Assembly: GCF_014066305.1 (NCBI RefSeq)
Contig: NW_023501143.1
Span: 1 to 37,340, forward strand
Direction of reading: 5' to 3'
Source: Letharia columbiana
Lineage: Eukaryota > Ascomycota > Lecanoromycetes > Lecanorales > Parmeliaceae
DNA length: 37,340 nucleotides
Part shown: positions 18,397 through 28,184 of the stretch, one piece after another
Layout: each line of letters starts with the position of its first letter
Numbering within the stretch: the stretch's first letter is position 1
Notes under the pieces: generated by a model
The model's input: only the letters and a program-made list of their open reading frames with translations
Told to the model about the DNA's origin: nothing
Database searches by the model: none
Position numbers and translations under genes: made by a program

Positions 18397-18910
18397 CCAC
18401 CTCAAGGCCGATGGGGCCAAGCTGAGACTAAGCTTTGAGCGCGTGCGCCGCGATGAGGTCACTCCAAGCCCAAAGAGCTATCGGCCATCGCCGGGCTCCG
18501 CTCCACTCTCTCCACCGGCTTTCTTACGGAAACAACGCGCCGGGCACCAGCGGTCATCCAATATTGAGGACCGCCTCCAATGCCAAATCAATCCTGGAGA
18601 AGAGACAGGCAGCCGAGATGCGGGAAACGGAGGAGGAGGGTCGTATGATGAAGAGATCGATGAGACGAAAGACGTCGGAGCTGCTCAGGCAGGGGTTGCT
18701 AGGAGTGGCGGAGTGCGGCGCGCGTAGCGTACTCAAATACCGTCAACACCAAAGCAATGGGTTGTGGGAGCTCAGCTGGGGACGGAGTCGATAATGCAAA
18801 GGAGGTAGGCAATGGCAATGGCGGTGCGCATTGATGTCGAGGAAAAAATGCGAGATCCGGTGTTGCTACTAGGCAGGATGATATCTCCAAGCTGCAGACA
18901 GCAGCATTTT
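18397..18910 (+). pseudogene. Possible degraded paralogue fragment of C1/C2
   Basis: Two overlapping frames are open here to about 18730. Beyond them, 18750-18800 (gtgggagctcagctgggg) resembles exon 3 of C1 near 15121-15145 (gtgggagctcggctggag), and both are followed by Gly/Asp/Ala-rich coding. This suggests a third, decayed copy of the same gene family. The true frame cannot be decided. The Glu/Arg-rich frame (EKRQAAEMRETEEEGRMMKR) could equally be coding. Confidence 0.3.
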
Positions 18911-19241
18911 AGATAGGAACAAATGTATAATAGATAGGGTCTGCAAAGATTCTGAAGACCACATTTTGCCTACATGCGGCTAGATTTCGAGTCCACCCTA
19001 ACGCTATTAAGTAACTATTAGGCCTCATACTATTTGCTTGGCTGCAGCTTCATGAGCGTTCTGAAGTCTTCAGAACACACATGAAGACTTCAAAGAAGCC
19101 AATTGACCAATAGTAGCCCCTGTAGAAGGACTAGCGTCGTTGCATTGCTGGGGGTGAGTCTTAGCTAAAAAACGTCAAAATAATCGAAGAAGTCAAAGTA
19201 GTCGCGATGTAATCTTCTTCTTACACCCTCTCGTCGCCTCT
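18911..19241. other. No gene seen
   Basis: Contains a 19-base near-palindrome at about 19057-19075 (gttctgaagtcttcagaac) and a nearby second gaagacttca. No frame or repeat could be supported. Confidence 0.35.
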
Positions 19242-19490
19242 TTAGAAGCCTATCAAATCGGAAGTTAACTCGAATAGGCTAGCTGGAATCTTAATAATCT
19301 TTAATAATTCTTCAAAATCGTCTTCAGAATCTTCGCAGAACCTATCTAATACGGCTCCCAAATCAATCAGCCGGCGTTTTTGGTATGCCGTAATGAGCTT
19401 GCAATATGATTGGCCCCCGAGGCGAGGCACGAGTGTAGGGCTGGCCATAGGTACCCCGGCTAGCCGTGAGTCTGAATTACTGAGACTAGA
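19242..19490 (-). pseudogene. 3' fragment of the C1/C2 gene family, inverted
   Basis: On the minus strand, 19490 down to 19385 matches 16728-16833 of C2 nearly base for base. It then continues where C2 is interrupted: MASPTLVPRLGGQSY, followed by KRRLIDLGAVLDRFCEDSED and ASLFELTSDLIGF before a stop. It shows what the C-terminus of this family looks like (acidic, about 68 residues from the Met). The 5' part is missing and a MITE begins 10 bases beyond. Confidence 0.5.
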
Positions 19491-19547
19491 TTATCTCCTT
19501 GGGCGAATTACTAATTCATACCCCAAAAGTATGGATCCTTACCGAAT

Positions 19548-20163
19548 GGGCGAATTACATTTTCATACCCCAAAACCTTGAATCCTTACAAATTCATACC
19601 CCTAATTACATTTTCATACCCCTCCACCAAATTTTGGGGTATGAAAATGTAATTTACCATTCCTTGGGGTATGAATATGTAATTCACTAAACTACGTCTT
19701 TAAGCACCCGGTATCTTAGCGCCCCTAAAGAAGCCCCGAGAGCCTTAAAAAGCCCCTAGAAAATTGAAGCCTAAATTTATCGCGGATTGGGGTGAGCTGG
19801 GATCTTCCGTTCGGGGCTCCCGAGGCCGGTCCGGGCTGATTCCGCAACCCCCGAGTTAATTCGCAACCCCCGAGCTGATTCGCGACACCCCGAGCTGATT
19901 CGCAACCCGAGCTGATTTCGTAACCCCTCAAGCGAATTCCGCAACTTCAAATACCGGGTGCCATTCGGGTGCATGCTTGATACCCTTAGGTACGAGTACT
20001 ACTACATCGGGCGCCCTATTTTTGAAAACTATGGCAAATTACATTTTCATACCCCATGGAATGGCAAATTACCGATTCATACCCCATTGGGGTATGAAAA
20101 TGTAATTAGGGGTATGAATTTGTAAGGATTCAAGGTTTTGGGGTATGAATTTGTAATTTACCC
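19548..20163. mobile_element. Inner MITE nested in the outer MITE
   Basis: This 616-bp element starts gggcgaattacattttcat and ends tttgtaatttaccc. It is flanked by the 9-bp duplication ttaccgaat (19539-19547 and 20164-20172), which belongs to a terminal box of the outer element. Its boxes are of the ttacattttcatacccc type, as in 8003-8528. The centre contains a Gly/Arg-like GC-rich repeat (gagctgattcgcaac, 19850-19915) with no coding function. Confidence 0.8.
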
Positions 20164-20657
20164 TTACCGAATCATACCCCTAATTACTGAATCATACCCC
20201 TACACCAAATTTCACTCAAATATGGGGTATGGTTCGGTAATTTGCTATCGCTTGGGGTATGATTTGACGAGAGTCTTAAATGATAGCTTTCTGATATAAG
20301 AGGGTTTAATGAAGTTAATTGTAGCGATAGGCTTACTGAGCGTCTGGTAGTAGTCGTCGACTTGATTATTGATGACGGTGGTATTGGCGGGGTTTGACCC
20401 CCGAAGCTTACCCCGCCTCGTTGCGCAGCGTAGTGCCTACGGGACCCGAATAGGGGTGTCTGCAGCGTGAAGTGCGGACACCCCCGGGCTCGAAACTTCG
20501 CCCACTCGGCTTTCGTCTGATGTTTTTAGGCTGATAGAATTCTCATCAAATGCGGTCGGAGAAACTCCCTTATTTCTATGATCGAATAAGCCAGATCGCG
20601 GATTATCTCCTTCGTAGTTTGAGGCCACTTTGACAACTTACCAAATCATACCCCAAG

Positions 20658-21497
20658 CAATAGCAAAATATGTGCTGGGGCGCGGGCTTCCCAGTAGTGA
20701 AAAGCTTGCCGAGTACTGGTTTTTGACTATGTTTAATTCTCAGGGAGACCCCCTAAAATCCCTCGGGCCCTTTGGGGGCTCTTTAAGGGCTCTCCGAGAG
20801 CTTGTATCGGAGGGGCTGTCAAAGCAAGCTCGAAATTTGATTATTTTAGTGATATTTGATTAATTTCGAGCTTGCTTTGACAGCCCCTCCGATACAAGCT
20901 CTCGGAGAGCCCTTAAAGAGCTCCGAAGGGCTTAAGAGATTTTAAGGAGTCTAACCCTGAGAATTGAGAGAGACGTTATGATATTTCACTGAGAATCGAG
21001 AGACACGTTCTAATTTATATTTGATAGAGACGTTATGATAAGACCCTTGGGGAAACCCCCTAAAACCCCCGGGGCTCTCCGAGGGCTCTCCGAGGGCTCC
21101 TGCCGGAGGGGCTCTTCTCGCAAGCTCGACAATTTGAATAAAAATCTTAGTTTTTGTATTTTTACGAATACTTTATTAAATTTCGTCTTCGCTACTTTAT
21201 TTGAAAGCGTATAATTAACTCTATAACTCTATAAATTTACTTTATTATTATTTATTAGTAACGTTAAAGGAATTAAATAGAATAGATTAAAAAAGTTGAT
21301 GTTCGAGGTTTTGCAGTCCTTATGGTGCTTCCTCTTTTGGATGTACCCTGTGTCCCGTTTAGAACGAAAATGAAGAAATAAGGTGTGTTTTAGACTAGAA
21401 ATCGTGAAATCCGAGGATCTGATTGGTCACTAGCCTCTTAGCGTAGAAGCCATTTGGGATTTCAACTCTTGAGCATTGAGAAAGCAAGCTTTCCAAT
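20658..21497. mobile_element. Hairpin-containing repeat inserted in the outer MITE
   Basis: About 840 bp that interrupts the outer MITE between tagcaaa and ttatcgaatcat. The left part (tgtgctggggcgcgggcttc) recurs at about 25856, and the right part recurs RIP-degraded at about 1085-1440 and 26700-27060. tggaaagcttgc-like sequence lies near both ends in inverted orientation. It contains the 70-bp hairpin at 20767-20931. No coding region is visible. Confidence 0.5.
20767..20931. repeat. 70-bp inverted repeat (hairpin)
   Basis: Arms 20767-20836 and 20863-20931 are complementary over about 70 bp with few mismatches (gctgtcaaagcaagctcg against cgagcttgctttgacagc) around an AT-rich loop of about 26 bases. 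The loop is the empty version of the MITE insertion site at 26028. Confidence 0.85.
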
Positions 21498-21610
21498 TAT
21501 CGAATCATGTCTTATATTTGGGTGAAATTTGGTGTAGGGGTATGATTCGGTAAGGATTCGTACTTTCGGGGTATGATTCGGTAATTTGCCCCTTTTTGGG
21601 CTTTATAGGC

Positions 21611-22299
21611 GGGCTAATACCGAATCATACCCCGAAACTATAAATCCTTACCGAATCATACCCCTAATTACTGAATCATACCCCTACACCAAAATTTGGG
21701 GTATGATTCGGTAAGGATTAATTGCTTGGGGTATGATTCGGTAATTTACCAAACTTGCTGTGTAGACTATTGGGAGTGAAGACTGTGTGTGAGAGTCACA
21801 GACTGGGTGTAGACAGGCTGAGGGGCCAAATTTAGCCCACTGTTAGCAGCCCCCATGGGGCCCCTGCGACGGCCCTACGGGGGGCCCTATTTAGGTCTAA
21901 ATAGGGGTGTCTAGCTGTCAAGCGCAGACACCCCCCGGGACCAGGCTTTTTTTGCGCTTGACAGCCAGACACCCCTATTTAGACCTAAATAGGGCCCCCG
22001 TAGGGCCGTCGCAGGGCCCCCGTGGGAGCTGCTGCTAACACCCACTCGGCTTTCGTCTGATATTTAAGCTGGTAGGTCACCCATTAAATACGGTCGGAGA
22101 TATTTCCTCTTTTCTATGGTCGGATGGCCCAGGTCGCGAATTTTCTCCTTTGCGATTTTTATCATGAATGGCAAATTACCGAATCATACCCCAAGTAATG
22201 GCAAATTACTGAATCATACCCCTAGGGGTATGATTCAGTAATTAGGGGTATGATTCGGTAAGGATTCATAGTTTCGGGGTATGAATTAGTAATTAGCCC
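21611..22299 (-). mobile_element. MITE-like element with 10-bp TSD, inverted relative to 8788-9431
   Basis: The 689-bp element starts gggctaataccg and ends agtaattagccc. It is flanked by the perfect duplication ctttataggc (21601-21610 and 22300-22309). Its interior is the reverse complement of 8788-9431, including the hairpin core (21845-22037), so the two are members of one family. No transposase is encoded. Confidence 0.85.
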
Positions 22300-22309
22300 C
22301 TTTATAGGC

Positions 22310-22391
22310 CTACCAGTACGTAAATATTAAATAATCTCCTTTACTACCTCTTCTTCTTCTTCTTCTATCTCTTCTTCTACTACCTCTCTTC
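22310..22391. repeat. CT-rich microsatellite at the LTR insertion site
   Basis: Runs of cttcttctt and cttctact continue on the other side of the element at 25282-25310, so family A copy 2 inserted into an existing CT-rich tract. Confidence 0.6.
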
Positions 22392-22557
22392 TGTTACGAG
22401 CGTACCCTTAACACACCACTCAGCCCTATGGCTAGCGGGCCTTGGCGGAGGCATCCCCTACTATATCATGCCTCCTTCCCACATACATAGTTCGGTAGCC
22501 TTATTATCCTAGTTCTACCTCACCCATACTGGTATCGCACCTATGCTGGTCCTGACA
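22392..22557 (+). repeat. 5' LTR of family A copy 2
   Basis: Starts tgttacgagcg and ends gtcctgaca. A TATA-like ctatatcat (22461-22469) lies about 30-35 bases before the inferred transcript start agccttattat at 22497-22507. Confidence 0.9.
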
Positions 22558-22559
22558 TT

Positions 22560-22570
22560 ATAATAAGGCT
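22560..22570 (+). other. Candidate self-primer binding site
   Basis: ataataaggct is the exact reverse complement of agccttattat at 22497-22507 in the LTR. The match is 11 bases and no longer, and begins two bases after the LTR end, as in Tf1-type self-primed retrotransposons. Copy 1 has the same pair (2232-2242 and 2295-2305). Confidence 0.6.
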
Positions 22571-23162
22571 CCTTCGTACACCCCCCGGCGAAGAGAATTG
22601 ACGGGTTTTTCACTTTCTGCTCGGAGCAAGCGACCGAGCCTGATAAAGAAAACGCTGGGTATTTCTACCATACAGAAACCCCACCACACATCCAAATCAT
22701 CAGATACCTACATCATTCGAAAGAACCTACATCAAACAACCTACATCATCAACGGTAGCCCAATCCATCAAAAAACGACTCCCCTACATCGAATACAAGA
22801 AATCCTTCTCCGCTCCGTTCCCCGCAAAAAGTTTATCATCAATCAATAGACCCCCGGCGGACTTTCTACCATTCGAAAAGACACTACTCAGAGTACTCAT
22901 AGTCTTTACGACGACTTGATCGGTCAAGAAACGAGTGTTGCAGACCCCCGCGAAGAAACAACACATTTCGACTCTCAATACAGAGATCTACCACCTTTCT
23001 CGACTCGCGCACGCCTTCACAGTACCGGAGTTCCAGAGATCTCCATTCCACTCGACAAGGAACTATTCGATATTGCAATAAACCTCCACGGGGAAGCCTA
23101 GCCAAAATCGCCATTTTTACGCCTATCTTCTCCACTTCATTCTTACCTACATTCAACACATC

Positions 23163-24305
23163 ATGAGTTCCTCAAATTCTCACTCAAATCCACCTACATC
23201 AACACCAAAATACGTCCCTCCGCATCGCCGATCACCTACATACCATGGCCAGCCTTACCTCACATACGACGACCTACATAGAAGATACTCACCTCCAAAT
23301 TCACCACGACTCCATATGCCACGTGTGCAGCGCTCTATATCTGCTGAGGATCTTTATCAGCGATTCACCAATCAAGAGGAGATACCAGGACAACAACAGG
23401 AGACGCAGGGCCAAAACTCGCCTGGGATCTCTGTTCCGCCCCCGTCCCCACCTCCACCCACTCCACGAGATTTCGAGGCACTCAGAGCAAACCGACATCG
23501 ACCAATGTCACCACAGCCAGTCAGACAGCCACTCAGCCCAAGGCTACCAGATCCACCTGTCTTCACGGGCACTAATTCAATACCATTTGATGACTGGAAA
23601 ATGAGAATCCGAGACAAGCTTACCCACAATGGTGATCATTTCCCCACCGATGCTTTCAAAATTGCCTACGTTATAGCGAGACTTGGAGGGGAAGCCAGTC
23701 AACACGTGTCTACCAGACGACGATATCGCTCGTACTCTACAGTCGATGATCTTCTAGATCATTTATGCAACGTGTATGAGGTACCCTTATCCGTTCTTAA
23801 GGAAACCTATCAACATGCTTACGACAAAATAAGCCAAGGAAGTCAACCATTTCTCAAATTCTACGGTGATCTCATCAAATATACCGAACATAATTTCAAG
23901 AATGATAGTCTCAGGAATGACAGTCTGATAAACGATATACGAAAGAAATCGGAACTCCGTTTATGTGACTCAATTGGTCTATTGGCAAGGGATTGGACTG
24001 TGTCTGAATTAAAGGAACGTATTATGAGAATGCAGCTTCAATATCAACAATCTGCTGAGGAGTTCGCCGAAAAGAAGGCCAAAAGATTCGCGGAGCAATA
24101 CGCAAAAGCAAAGGCCGAGGCTGACGCAAAGAAGGGATACTCGATTATGACTCGCCCTACTTTCAATACACAGGGTTTAAGTCTTGCTGAGGCAGAGGAC
24201 CTTGTAGATGAGAATTGGGCTTATGCACAAAAGCATGGTAAATACTTCGAACCCGGTATGGATGTCGATGAAGCATACGAGCTTAGTTGCCAGGGCTTCC
24301 TATGA
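23163..24305 (+). CDS. gag: Family A Gag protein
   Basis: The 380-residue protein starts at ATG 23163 (MSSSNSHSNPPT). Residues 1-130 are rich in Pro, Ser and Arg and probably disordered. From about 131 (DPPVFTGTNSIPFDDWKMR) a helical capsid-like region follows, including YSTVDDLLDHLCNVYEVP (about 191-208) and a Gln-rich helix typical of Ty3-type Gag in fungi. Residues about 300-330 (AEKKAKRFAEQYAKAKAEAD) form a charged coiled coil. The C-terminus is acidic (FEPGMDVDEAYELSCQGFL). There is no CCHC zinc knuckle. Gag would assemble the RNA-containing particle. A +1 frame overlaps the last 98 bases and continues to 24429. Copy 1 retains only the C-terminal two thirds. Confidence 0.85.
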   Translation: MSSSNSHSNPPTSTPKYVPPHRRSPTYHGQPYLTYDDLHRRYSPPNSPRLHMPRVQRSISAEDLYQRFTNQEEIPGQQQETQGQNSPGISVPPPSPPPPTPRDFEALRANRHRPMSPQPVRQPLSPRLPDPPVFTGTNSIPFDDWKMRIRDKLTHNGDHFPTDAFKIAYVIARLGGEASQHVSTRRRYRSYSTVDDLLDHLCNVYEVPLSVLKETYQHAYDKISQGSQPFLKFYGDLIKYTEHNFKNDSLRNDSLINDIRKKSELRLCDSIGLLARDWTVSELKERIMRMQLQYQQSAEEFAEKKAKRFAEQYAKAKAEADAKKGYSIMTRPTFNTQGLSLAEAEDLVDENWAYAQKHGKYFEPGMDVDEAYELSCQGFL

Positions 24306-25115
24306 GCGACTCGGTAATATCTCGGATATCGCGTTTTTAGTCGAATTGAAATCGTTCGATGTCTTCGCTATAGCCTTATTTTTTTATATTCGCGAATCGA
24401 TTCCTCAGGCCCATGTTGCTCAACAATAACTTCATGTCAGGCCCACCAAGCAGGCTCCCCTTGTTGAAAGATACCCAAGCATCTTCCGAAGCCATGGTGC
24501 GTCACCTATGGGCCTCACTGTCCCCGTCGGTAGCCCCCATCGGTATCGGTTATGTGGCACCCCATGGAGAAACTCACACCAGAATCATTTGATATTGATT
24601 TAGAGTTTTAGCGCTTGCGGCTCGGTTCGGTTCGGGAGGCCTCAACCAATCAAATTGCATCATTTTATCGGTTTCTTCTCCATCATAAATATGGAATCAG
24701 GTGGCCACCGCATGGCAAATCATTTTTCGGTCATTATCCATTCAATTCTTCATGGATCCTCGTCAAATTGGAAGCCCCTTAACGCTATAATAAAGTGCTA
24801 TCGACGACGCGCTAGCGGAATCTCCGGGACGCGATATCGCTATCGTTGTCGCCGCCGGAGAAAGGTACTAATTTAGCCTGGCATACTAACACCAAAAGTT
24901 CTTTGTTTTTATGGATTTTCAGCGAGCACAAAACATATGCATGCGATGGAATTATTCACTTCTTTCGAAGGCCTACGACAGGCAGGCTAGACGGGAATCA
25001 TCTCCAGCCAAGGCCTACACCGACTACGGATGTGTGGAGATACAAGGCAAGCAATAGGCCTGCATCTCCGGTCTACCAGCCATGGGGGCCATGGCTATTG
25101 AGAGGGGGGGGGTAG
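24306..25115 (+). other. 3' untranslated region of family A copy 2
   Basis: About 810 bp without a pol-like frame, well conserved with 3721-4578. It contains the +1 frame ending at 24429 and the terminal polypurine tract. Confidence 0.7.
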
Positions 25116-25281
25116 TGTTACGAGCGTACCCTTGACACACCACTCAGCCCTATGGCTAGCGGGCCTTGGCGGAGGCATCCCCTACCATATCATGCCTCCT
25201 TCCCACATACATAGTTCGGTAGCCTTATTATCCTAGTTCTACCTCACCCATACTGGTATCGCACCTATGCTGGTCCTGACA
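25116..25281 (+). repeat. 3' LTR of family A copy 2
   Basis: 166 bp, matches 22392-22557 with few differences, followed by the target duplication tcttc. Confidence 0.9.
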
Positions 25282-25671
25282 TCTTCCACCTCTTCCTCCC
25301 TCTTCCTCCTCTGAGTTCTATCACTATATCCTCGAGTTTCTGGACCCTATTACGTGTCGCTAGCGGTGTTTCTATTCGAGGATCGTGTGACAAAGGAGGT
25401 TAAGGCGAAGATCGACGCCTTCAGTTCCAGCATCTAAGCAAGGGTTTTCCACTTTTCTCGACCCAGCACGGGCTTGCACCTTTCGATCAAGCACGGGCTT
25501 TCTTCAATCCAAGCTTTCGAGGGCGAAGCAGATTTATTGACCGGGGTGAGCTGCGGAAGGAGGTGCTTGGAAGATGCTTATCTAAGCAACTTTAGAAGAA
25601 CAATGCATCCATAGACTTAGCATCTTGTATTGGATGCTAGCCACATTGACCCTTGCTAGTCTTTAGATCTT
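25282..25671. other. No gene seen
   Basis: Begins in the CT-rich tract. It contains two short cagcacgggctt / aagcacgggcttt repeats near 25460-25510. No supported frame. Confidence 0.4.
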
Positions 25672-25857
25672 TCACCGTGGGATCTTGGAGAGCTGAGCCG
25701 TGTTCTTGATGATGGTGGCCTTGTTGTCGCTTGATTCCTCCGCAACGTTCTCCGCAGTGATCTCCGTATTTGCCTGCTGCAGTGGTTCATCCTCTTGCTG
25801 AGTATCGCTGGTGTGAGATCGCAATTTTCTCCGTACTTGATGACGATGACTAAACAT
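25672..25857 (-). pseudogene. Isolated unit of the minus-strand coding-like repeat
   Basis: The minus strand reads MFSHRHQVRRK and then QQANTEITAENVAEESSDN and KNTAQLSKIPR. The second part closely matches the repeat unit at 30280-30350 and 32100-32200. It stops after KIPR. Function unknown; the unit probably belongs to a degraded transposon protein. The hairpin repeat starts right next to it. Confidence 0.4.
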
Positions 25858-27430
25858 GTGCTGGGGCGCGGGCTTCCCAGTAGTGGAAAGCTTGCCGAGT
25901 ACTGGTTTTTGACTATTTGATTCTCAGGGAGACCCTCTAAAACCCCTCAGGCCCTTCGGGGGCTCTTTAAAGTCTCTCCGAGAGCTTGTATCGGAGGGGC
26001 TATCAAAGCAAGATCGAAATTCGATTACCCCTGATTGCATAATCCTTAAGAAAAGAAAAAAAATTCCCTCATTTCTGGCACATCCCAAAATCAAAAATCA
26101 AAAATATTAATTTTTCTATATAGGTTCTCAACCACAATTAATTATGATCTGGAAAATTATCAAAATTTAATAAATAGAGTGTAGATTAGATTATAAAATC
26201 CTTGAAAGATTTAAATTATTCGTTATATTGTAAAATAGAATAATAGCGAATTTTACGAAGTTCTCTTAATAGCTTTAGAATAGCCGAGGTAAAAAAAAAA
26301 AAACCCCTTAGCATTTATTCAGATGATTTTTCAGCGCACTCTCGATAATATTAAATTAATATTTTATTATTTTACTTACGTTATATAAGTTAAATTTTTT
26401 AAATACTTTAATAATAAATACTTAAATATATAAAGTATATATTTTATAATTCTTAGACTATAATTAATTATGGTTATAAACCTATATAGAAAAATTGAAA
26501 TTTTTGATTTTTGATTTTGAGGTGTGCTAGAACTATGGGAATTTTTCTTTCTTTCTTAAGAATTATGCAATTAGGGGTATTTTAGTATTATTTAATTAAT
26601 TCGAGCTTGTTTTAATCGCCCCTTCGATAGAAGCTCTCGAAGAGCTCTTAAAGAGCTCAGAAGGGCTTAAGGGATTTTAATGGGTCTGATCTCTGAGAAT
26701 CGAGAGAACTTTAATTAATTCTTAGGGTGAGTTAGAGAGAGACCTTCTAAAACCCTTCTTTCATTTAAGAGCTTCTATCGAAGAAGCCGATCTCGTAAAC
26801 TCGATAACTCCGTAAGTAGAATTATATTTTCTACTTTTAATATATATTTCATTTTATAATATCGAATTTAATATATATAGTATTATTTTAAAGTACGTAA
26901 TCTATTCTATAATTCTATAAACTTATTTTATTAATTTATAATACGTAATATTAAGGGAATTGAATAGAATAAATTAATAAAGTTAATATTCGAGATTTTA
27001 TCTTATAATCTTTCTTAATTAAAATATATTCGTATTTAGCTATTAATTTTAACGGCTTATAGTTATTAGCTATAATATAACTAGAAGCTATAGTTATATC
27101 GCTACTTAGCGTATATATAAAATAATTAACTATAAATTATAAGTTAAAATCGAATGACTCGAAGGGATGAATCTCTAGTAATTTGATAAGCGACTTTTTA
27201 TATTTATATTAGACCTATACTCACTTATATAAAGTTCTTTTCTTATATTCTATCTATTATACATATGAAATCTATTTATATAGTAGTTATATATAGTTCT
27301 AGCTCTAATTATATTAAGTATAGTCTATTAATTACTAATAAAAAGAAAGAAATAAGATAAGTTTTAGAGTATCAGATATCGATAGAAGTCTAAAACCCGA
27401 GGTTTACCCGGCTACTGAGAAAGCTAAGAA
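25858..27430. mobile_element. Second copy of the hairpin repeat, interrupted and RIP-degraded
   Basis: 25858-26027 matches 20660-20848 and 26578-27060 matches 20849-21330 with increasing CA-to-TA decay. The MITE at 26028-26577 interrupts it in the hairpin loop. The right boundary is uncertain. No coding region is visible. Confidence 0.5.
26028..26577. mobile_element. TA-flanked MITE with inverted ends of about 130 bp
   Basis: The left end cccctgattgcataatcc and right end (reverse complement) cccctaattgcataattc start a similarity that runs about 130 bp inward, through an A-rich run and the motif aaaatcaaaaatcaaaaat. The element is flanked by TA (26026-26027 and 26578-26579). The uninterrupted site at 20843-20850 has a single TA, so a TA target was duplicated, as by Tc1/mariner-type transposases. 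No open frame inside. Confidence 0.8.
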
Positions 27431-27439
27431 TCTAATATA

Positions 27440-27619
27440 TATATCAGTATATATAAAAGAATAAGGTAGGGCTGAGCTTGAAAACCTTGAATTTGTATGT
27501 GCAGCCAATCATCAATTCGGGTTCGCTACGCTCTTTGGTTAGATCGGCTGAGTCATCGCGGGTAAATAAATTAGCGTCCGCAACCATCAAAATCTCGCCC
27601 TCCCACGCCTCCCTCATCA
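27440..27619 (-). repeat. Repeat end shared with 31220-31370 and 33470-33620
   Basis: In reverse complement, tgattggctgcacatacaaa and the following caaggttttcaagctcagcc match the segments at 31300-31350 and 33560-33610. It is probably one end of a repeat present in at least three places. No gene. Confidence 0.5.
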
Positions 27620-28172
27620 AAAAAATAGGTGTACATTATTGACACATAGAATTACTTTTTTGTTTTCTATTAAAATTTTGAGATTTTTTGATTAAATTTT
27701 GAAGCGCTGTTTGTGCTTTCCGAATTTTTAAGAATTCTGAAATTTAGTCTTATAATTATTAAAGCGCAAGGAATTCAAATATCGCTCACCAAAGTTCGCT
27801 CACCAAAGATCGCTCATCAAAGATCGCTTACCTACTTACTCGATAGCCTTAATTAAAAAAATGATTATGAATTTAATTCAATGATAGGCCTTTACTCGTT
27901 ACATTATAGTATTATTATAATAACGAGTAAAGGCCTATAAATTAAGTTTATAATTATTTTTTAATTAGAGCTATTAAGTAAATAGATAAGCGATCTTTAA
28001 GAAGTTATATTTAAATTTCTTACGTTTAAATAATTATAAGACTAAATTTAAAAATTCTTATTTTTTCTAATAGCTCATATCTCGTTCTATAATTTTAAAA
28101 AAAAATCTCAAAAATTTAATAGAAAATAAAAAAGTTACTCTATATGTTAATAACGTACACCTATTTTTTTAA
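27620..28172. repeat. Fold-back repeat with arms of about 270 bp
   Basis: The left arm starts aaaaaaataggtgtacatta and the right arm ends gtacacctattttttt. The arms meet at aggcctttactcgtta / taacgagtaaaggcct around a loop of about 18 bases (27903-27920). The left arm keeps a short array of tcgctcaccaaag-type units (27780-27825). The right arm is more AT-rich, so the arms decayed unequally. Half copies occur at 1905-2126, 4745-4990, 28185-28645 and 36325-36660. Confidence 0.65.
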
Positions 28173-28184
28173 ATAGTTGCAAAC

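Larger units (their letters stand above)
19501..21591. mobile_element. Outer MITE-like element split by two later insertions
   Basis: The left end gggcgaattactaattcat (19501) and right end gtaatttgccc (21591) belong to the same box-array family as 8788-9431. The element is interrupted first by the inner MITE (19548-20163) and again by the hairpin repeat (about 20658-21497). Its parts, 19501-19547, 20173-20657 and 21498-21591, read as one element when joined. No flanking duplication was found at the outer ends. Confidence 0.6.
22392..25281 (+). mobile_element. Family A gag-only LTR retrotransposon, copy 2 (best preserved)
   Basis: The 2890-bp element has LTRs 22392-22557 and 25116-25281 (166 bp each, TG...CA) and the perfect 5-bp duplication tcttc on both sides. 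A polypurine tract (gagaggggggggg) ends just before the 3' LTR. It has one full gag frame (23163-24305) and no recognisable pol, so it would depend on enzymes supplied by another element. The region after the 5' LTR lacks a normal tRNA primer site but contains an 11-base match to the LTR (see findings). The two LTRs differ at only a few positions, pointing to recent insertion. Confidence 0.92.
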
